Shown here one piece after another: positions 58,396 through 64,000 of a stretch of DNA of 64,000 bases (positions within the stretch are counted from its first letter, which is position 1; every line of letters begins with the position of its first letter). The stretch covers positions 2,039,001 through 2,103,000 of the forward strand of contig OZ020309.1 in assembly GCA_963971305.1 (NCBI GenBank). The letters run 5' to 3'. The translations under genes and the position numbers were made by a program. Source of the DNA: Arcuatula senhousia (Eukaryota > Mollusca > Bivalvia > Mytilida > Mytilidae). The notes below the pieces were generated by a model that was not told the origin of the DNA, did not search any database, and saw only the letters and a program-made list of their open reading frames with translations.

Positions 58396-59233
58396 TTAAA
58401 GTTGGTAAAGGAAAACTTGTCCATCGTCTCTATTACAAACCATCACTTTTCTATTATTGCTGTTAATAGCCAGTGCCCGTGAATTATTAAATCCAGTAAC
58501 CAGCCTGAGGATGACTCTGCTTGTCTGTCCATCAGGAGATATAGCGAAAACGGAGTCATTGGAACGACAAGAAACGAAAACAAATCCTTGATCATTAACT
58601 ACTATCCTGCACAGACGTTTAACACTCGAATCTTGGTATCTCCATTTGATATTTCCTGATTCATCACAACATACCACTGCATCTTCATCCAAATGCGTGT
58701 AATATATCATCCTCTTTGAAGCAAAGACTCCACCTATTGTACTTGTCTTGAATTCGTTTTTAATGTCTCCATTTAGGTCTATTGTAAGAACCTTTGAATC
58801 ACTTCCCAGACTATTTCCTACAACCAGCACTCTATGAAAATAAAGCCTCTTGCCTCCCCTTCCGACATGAACCTTCTTGATCACCTTGTTATCTGTAGTG
58901 TTTTAAGAGAATGTGTTCATGATTAGGCGAGGACCAGGCGATGGAGACGGCGATTGTGTTGTTATCTATAAAGCAGACATCCCATGGTTTACCTGATCCT
59001 GTATTGATTTGTTTCTTCAGTACTCCTTGGTTGTCGTAGTATTTGACATAAGGTACATTCTGGTCTGCTATTACAAAGTCACCGTTTGGTAATAGATCGC
59101 ATCCTGTACAATCGAAATTATCATCTCCCTCGGACAAGTTGTAGGTCATTAGCAATGACGGTTTGATGTCGTCGATCGAACTCTTTGGTACAGGACACTG
59201 GGCAGAAAGAAATGAATCAGGAGCAGTCACCAT
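58396..59233 (-). pseudogene. Beta-propeller exon, copy 2, with frameshift
   Basis: Paralogue of 53337-54152 in the same orientation and with the same exon boundary (TTTATAG|GAGAAGAACCC before ATG 59233). The first part holds CTGCDLLPNGDFVIADQNVP and KPWDVCFIDNNTIAVSIAW; its frame ends at 58889. The second part (58884-58396) holds KKVHVGRGGKRLYF, VCCDESGNIKWRYQDSS, FAISPDGQTSRVILR and CNRDDGQVFLYQL. Compared with copy 1, two bases are missing near 58910 (CACATTCTCTTAAAACACTA against CACATTATTTTTGTTAACAC), which causes the shift. It could be a pseudogene, an allele or a sequencing error; the rest looks well conserved. Copy 2 also has a 7-residue insertion near its start (SSIDDIK). Confidence 0.7.
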
Positions 59234-59511
59234 GGGTTCTTCTCCTATAAAGTTATTAACAGCAACGACAAATCTATAAAATCTAGAGAAGTCAATGATC
59301 AACATAAGTAAGATGCACACAATTTTAGTTTACAATATAATAATATTTTAATAATTTTTTTATACAAACGTAATCTATTTATATTCCGATCTGCTCGGTC
59401 ACGTAAACCATTTTTCAAACGCTTTAAATTGCTGCAAATGCACATAAACAAATGATATATATTTGCTTAGTTATTAGTTATAATTGCTTCATTTTGATAA
59501 TTATCTTTTAT

Positions 59512-59537
59512 CCGAGTTGCAACGAAGTTGAACTCGG
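59512..59537. other. Small hairpin CCGAGTT...AACTCGG
   Basis: Seven-base perfect stem (longer if mismatches are allowed: CCGAGTTGCAAC / GTTGAACTCGG) at the head of a short repeat-like stretch (59505-59750) whose open frame has no domain. Confidence 0.5.
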
Positions 59538-59869
59538 GTATTATTATGATGATGGCTTATTGGGCGTGCAGGCGTCAACAATTGATTTTCGGACCCTAAC
59601 TCGAAAAGTTAGTTGTAAACCATTTTATTTGAAACTTTCGGATATTGTTATTTATTATTCATGGAGGAAATATATTGATTCGTTCAAGATCAAGGTCACA
59701 AGGCAGAAAAAGGTCAGAACATTTCTTGAATTTGGGGTTTCCGGACCATAACCCAAAAAGTTGTCCATCGATTTTAATTTAACTTTAAAAAATCGTTACT
59801 ACAGAGCTTGTGGGAATTACATCGAATTCCTTGGCAAGGCGTGACGTTTGACACAGAAACTGCTGATAT

Positions 59870-60105
59870 AAGGTAATGTTGCGCCACGGTTGCTGTCTTC
59901 ACTCAAGAAATTTTACGGTAGACATCACATGCGCTCGTAGATAAATATGGGATTTCTGTCTCTCAGTTGAGTGCGGATGTTGGTTTGTTATGGGATTTTT
60001 GTTTTGTTTTCCTTGACCGGATTTGACACCCTGAATTGGAAATTGGCAGCGCGACGGGTGTGCTATAGCAGACAGGAACTGCTTACTCTTTTGGCTAAAG
60101 TTTTG
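59870..60105 (+). mobile_element. PLE-2 fragment: RT C-terminus plus start of tail
   Basis: Codes the LSSLKKFYGRHH block of PLE-2, then GATGTTGGTTTGTTATGGGA and the GACCGGATTTGACACCCTGA tail start, broken off near 60100 in CAGGAACTGCTTACTCTT. Confidence 0.75.
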
Positions 60106-60460
60106 GGTTAGTGAAATGCTGCAACTCGGCTTTTGCACCCCTGTGCATATTGATTTTTAAAAAAATATAAAAATCTATCATTAAACTACTTCTGTCATGT
60201 ATTCGACCTATATGTTCCAAAACAATATCTGCCTGACCAAATTTATTAATGATGGTCATTTTTTGTGTACCATATGTAAATTATTTGAACACATGTTGTC
60301 TTCATTATTTCGTTTTATATTCTTTCCGGTTGTTTTGTTTTCAGCTAAGAATTTAATTATAGCATATTTGAAATTAAGGTTTAAACATATTACATTCTTG
60401 GATGATCAATCTTTAATGTCCAAAAAAAAACCACACAAGCAGGAGAACTGAAAGATCATG

Positions 60461-60945
60461 AAAGAAGCAGAGGTACCAGTTGGGTATCCGAATGTCAAAA
60501 GTCCGAAAAGGCAGAGACAAAACCAGTAAACACCAACAAGAATGGGACAAAAAACAGCAACCTGTTAAACATGGAAACACGAAATACTGAATATCAATCA
60601 ACAACGCGAACTCCAGTCGAAACAATACTTTGTACAGCTTTTTCAAGAAAAAACGTTTCACAATATAATTATACCCATATGTATACATGTAATATATGTT
60701 GTGGAAGAAGCAGAGGTACCAATGGGATATCCGAATGTCAAAAGTTCGAAAAGGCAGAGACAAAACCAGTAAACACCAACAAGAATGGGACAAAAACAGA
60801 CAACATGTAAAACATGGAAACACGAAATACTGAATATCAATTAACAACGCGAACTCCAGTCGAAGCAAGACTTTGTACAGCTTTTCAAGAAAAAAACATT
60901 TCACAATATAATTATACCCATATTTATACATGTAATATACGTTGT
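60461..60945 (-). mobile_element. Tandem dimer of PLE-2 3' tail
   Basis: Two ~243-bp units, starting AAGAAGCAGAGGTACC at 60462 and 60705. Each runs through CGCGAACTCCAGTCGAA and then a shared non-tail piece (TTTGTACAGCTTTTTCAAGA... ATTATACCCATATGTATACA). Confidence 0.8.
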
Positions 60946-60949
60946 TGAG

Positions 60950-62039
60950 ATAGACGTAACGGGATCAGAAGAGTCTATTTTTGTCTGAGTGAAGTTTCGA
61001 AGTCAATGACACGGGGAGAAGTTTGAGGTTGGACAATTTTAATCCGTAATATTGCAATTATGTGAAATTATCTATCTTCATAGATGTCGGTCAGTAAAAT
61101 AAATTCATTCAAAAATATATGATAATTAGAAAATGTCATAGTTGAAAAAAAAAGAAATATAAGTGCTTATCAAACAGACTTACCTTGTGACATTTATTAA
61201 TGTCATGAAGTCACTTATTCACTAAAAGTGTTGTCTAGGTCAATCTGTTAGATAGTGTATGAGGTTTAAACAAGAAGAAGACACTAAGTTATACCTTTAA
61301 TTCTTAATAAAAAAAATTTAAAACAGGAAGTTTTATATATCAATTTTAATGTAAATAGGTTAAAGTCACGCTTTACGAGGTATATTTGTAAATTTATGAT
61401 CAATAATACATATGTCGGATCCATTTAAAGAGATGCATTGAAAGGTATTTCTTAACAGTGAATGACTTTTCACAAAATCTTTCTATATACTTTGCACCTT
61501 GTATAATTTACAAACAAGGTCTTTAATTTTTGAATGGATTGTCATTCAAATTAAAGCATACACCATGTGCATGGGATAAAAATTACGACGTGTCCATGAC
61601 TTTACACAAAGGTTTTTGTATGGAACGCCATAGTTGCATTATGTACATGGAATATTTTACGAAGTATCTATACGGACATTGACTTTACACAAAGGTTTCT
61701 GTATTATTCTTTTACTTATTCCATGTGATGATCTTGCTCTATTGAACAATGATTCATTACATTTGTTTCATAGATGATCATTATAGATTTAATATAGGTG
61801 TTGACCTTCTCAAAAAGAATCTTTATATCGCAAAAAAAAATTAACATAATATATTACTCTATTTTATTCATAAGGTTGGATGGAGCCTACTTATCTCGGT
61901 GTTGTAGGTAAGATTTGATTATAGGGAGAAGTCTGAAATAGTTGACCCTCGACAAGCTGGGTTAATAAAGAAAAACAGTCATATTCAAGTATATGTTTAA
62001 CATACTTGCACATACATAACACTAAGGTAACATCCATTT
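60950..62039. other. No gene recognised
   Basis: AT-rich; short frames only. The block near 61410-61690 resembles 55910-56120. Confidence 0.4.
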
Positions 62040-63678
62040 TCAGCAACGCTATTGCCAAAACATTGTTCGCCTTACATGACAAATATGTTGTTGTACCTGC
62101 AGAAAAAGCAGCAAATAACATCATTTTTGTCTGTAGGAAACACTATACCTGACTGTTTGACAGCTGAAAGAAGCAGAGGTACCAATGGGGTATCCGAATG
62201 TCAAAAGTCCGAAAGGGCAGAGACTAAACCAGTTAACACAAACAAGAACGGGACAAAAACAGACAACACGTAAAACATGGAAACACAAAACAACTGAATA
62301 TCAATCAACAACGCGAACTCCAGTCGAAACAAGAGTGAACTCAGGTGCTCCGGAAGAGTAAGCAGTTCCTGCTTGCTATAGCACACCCGTCGCGTTGCCA
62401 ATAGTCCATTCAGCGTGTCAAATCCAGTAAAGGAAGACAAAACAACACCCTATGACAAACCAACATCTGCACTCATCTGAGAGATCGAAATCCCATATTT
62501 GTCTATAAGTGCATGATGTCTTCCGTAAAATTTCTTGAGTGAAGACAGCAACCGAGGAGCAACATAACCCTGTGTGAGCAATTTTTGCGTCAGACGTGTC
62601 GCTCTGCTAAGGAAATCGATGTAAGTCCCGCACGCTCTGGAGTAACGAATCAATTGAGATACGTAAACTCCATAAGCTGGAGCTGACGGAATATTGCTAC
62701 ACAAGAAGGGGAAGTTGACGATTGGAAAGTTGAAGTCATCACGTTTGTCATAGAGCCTTGTTGAAAGTCTTCCTTGAGAGTCAATTTCGAGATGTAGATC
62801 TAAATATGAAGCAGACTTCCTAGAATCCGTTGTGTCCTTTATCTCAAGCTCCTGTGGATATATGAGATGGAGAAAGTCACCAAATCGAGAATTGTTTAGT
62901 GAAAGGACATCATCAATATAACGGAACGTGAGGTTGAAAGAGAGAGCTAGTCTACGGTCTTTTTTGTCTAGAAGAGATTGCAAGAAGTCTGCTTCATATG
63001 AATGAAGAAACAAATCAGCAAGCAAAATTGGGGGTTGGTTGTACCAGCAATAGCACCACATACACATCTACAACACTGTCTAAGGAGGAAATCATTGACA
63101 ATCACAAATCTGTCATTTCCTCCTTCGGCCTTTCTGCTGGTGCCAATAATGATGACATTCCGTCCCTGTATTAAATTCCAAACTTACATAAAAAATCCAT
63201 ACAAACAGCGGTTCATTGCAGGGTCATCCAAAATGAACAACTAAACCTCTTTCAGTTCTGCTGACTTCAATACTGACGGCAATAATATCCGTCCTCCAGA
63301 AATATTACGAGTGTTGTTATTCTAGAAATGGTGTCAATAAATGTGGATTCTGAATAATTCGAAAGAACTGAAGGAGATTCTTAACTGTCTTAACTCTTAA
63401 TCAGTTTCATCTTGTAACAGCATCAAAACTTTTGATTTCTCCACACTTTACACTTCAATTCCATATGAACAACTGAAATGGCGATTGGCACTACTGATTA
63501 AACGAAGCTTATTCAAAAAGAATGGAAAACGCAGGTACAAATATCTGGTAGTCGATTATACCCAGACTTACTTTGTCATAAATGAGTCTAAGAAAAAGAA
63601 CAAATTTACAGAAGACCAAATAGTCGACATGCTTAACTTTCTCATTGACAACATTCCTGATTTGTTTCTTCATTCATA
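62040..63678 (+). mobile_element. PLE-2 copy (host), interrupted and degraded
   Basis: The first part (62040-62166) has VVVPAEKAANNIIFVCRKHY (RT1 motif) and stops at DCLTAE. After the inserted element it resumes at 63029 with [20 protein letters not shown], matching the continuation in the 44995-45945 copy. The later part keeps [20 protein letters not shown] and VDMLNFLIDNI, then jumps by deletion to DLFLHSYE and meets repeat X at 63679. Several stops and frameshifts. Confidence 0.7.
62167..63028 (-). mobile_element. PLE-2 copy (guest): 5'-truncated RT plus 3' tail
   Basis: Minus-strand RT frame: LLADLFLHSYEADFLQ (motif B end), FRYIDDVLSLN (YIDD), [17 protein letters not shown] (motif D), thumb ending ISISQMSADVGLS with stop at 62450. 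The tail follows at once, from GGGTGTTGTTTTGTCTTCC to GGTACCTCTGCTTCTTT at 62167. This copy ties the tail to PLE-2 and fixes its 3' terminus. It has no stop within the remaining RT part, so it is fairly young. Confidence 0.8.
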
Positions 63679-64000
63679 TGAATAGACGATATTGAGATGT
63701 GGAATAAGTGTACGCGACACAACAAACATAAACAAACAGCAATTCAAAAAATCACAACGGAAAACAGCAAGCAGTCTCCAACATGACCATAGGTCACTGC
63801 TTACCGTCTTGCATTGGCCCAAGGCTTGTAATACAATACAAAAGTTTCAAAACCAATCCCTAAATCATCAACGAAAAAAGACCCAATTCTTGACATAAAA
63901 CAGTTAACACAGAATGTCAAGGACAAACAAAGGCTTTGGCAAAGTCTCCTGTCTTAGGATAGGCACATATAAAATGTGGCGGGGTTAAACTAGTTTTTTG
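63679..64000 (+). repeat. Repeat family X, near-complete copy (runs off the window)
   Basis: TAGACGATATTGAGATGTGG to GGCGGGGTTAAACTAGTTTT, close to 33826-34140 with few substitutions. Confidence 0.75.

Noticed and set aside
59452..59751. 99-aa open frame with FRTLTRKVSCKPFYLKLS
   Set aside because: Begins in low-complexity AT sequence and crosses a hairpin-headed repeat; no domain or splice evidence.
62201..62440. 79-aa protein SSFTGFDTLNGLLATRRVCY..., repeated at 51937 and 28657
   Set aside because: It is the PLE-2 3' tail; copies carry different stops and no initiation context.
62040..63678. Twin-priming-type 5' inversion of a PLE
   Set aside because: The plus-strand frame continues on the far side of the minus-strand piece (LTAE then LGVGC), so insertion of one copy into another explains it better.

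Overview
The window looks like AT-rich nuclear DNA from an invertebrate animal, most likely a bivalve mollusc and perhaps a mussel-like species. The signs are spliced genes with GT-AG introns, a cytosolic-type sulfotransferase, mollusc-style TRIM/NHL-like propeller exons, several Penelope-like (PLE) retroelements, LINEs, a tRNA-derived SINE, and many short inverted-repeat elements, including GTC-rich families I associate with bivalves. The species is an inference; no barcode gene is present. There is no bacterial operon, CRISPR array or rRNA.

Layout. 0-4.5 kb: a tRNA-derived SINE, a 66-bp minisatellite and the last two exons of an unidentified + strand gene. 4.5-17 kb: no recognisable gene; repeats, with a GTC-type element (11.3-12.7 kb) and a 3.5-kb element built around a giant inverted repeat (13.46-16.99 kb). 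17-24.6 kb: a G-rich island with an inverted partner, a complete two-exon gene for a 72-aa signal-peptide plus single-TM protein (21.08-21.88 kb), a TTAA-flanked MITE just downstream, and a PLE relic. 24.9-33.4 kb: a nested block in which one LINE (LINE-a) is split by a young PLE with a 944-bp upstream direct repeat and by a second LINE (LINE-b). 35.0-46.8 kb: a complete six-exon sulfotransferase gene whose introns hold nearly every repeat family of the window. 47.7-52.7 kb: PLE relics and a tandem array split by a 1,389-bp terminal-inverted-repeat element. 52.8-59.2 kb: two related minus-strand propeller exons, one intact and one frameshifted, with repeats between. 59.5-64 kb: PLE debris, including one PLE copy inserted in another.

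Function. The sulfotransferase is the only full-length enzyme gene. The model joins six exons in phase into 437 aa with all PAPS-binding motifs and a basic N-terminal extension followed by one membrane span. The propeller exons probably belong to a lineage-specific TRIM-like family; their 5' exons are not visible. The 72-aa membrane protein is unidentified. All retroelement ORFs examined carry stops, frameshifts or truncations, so none looks autonomous now, although the main PLE is recent: its two direct repeats differ at about six positions by eye.
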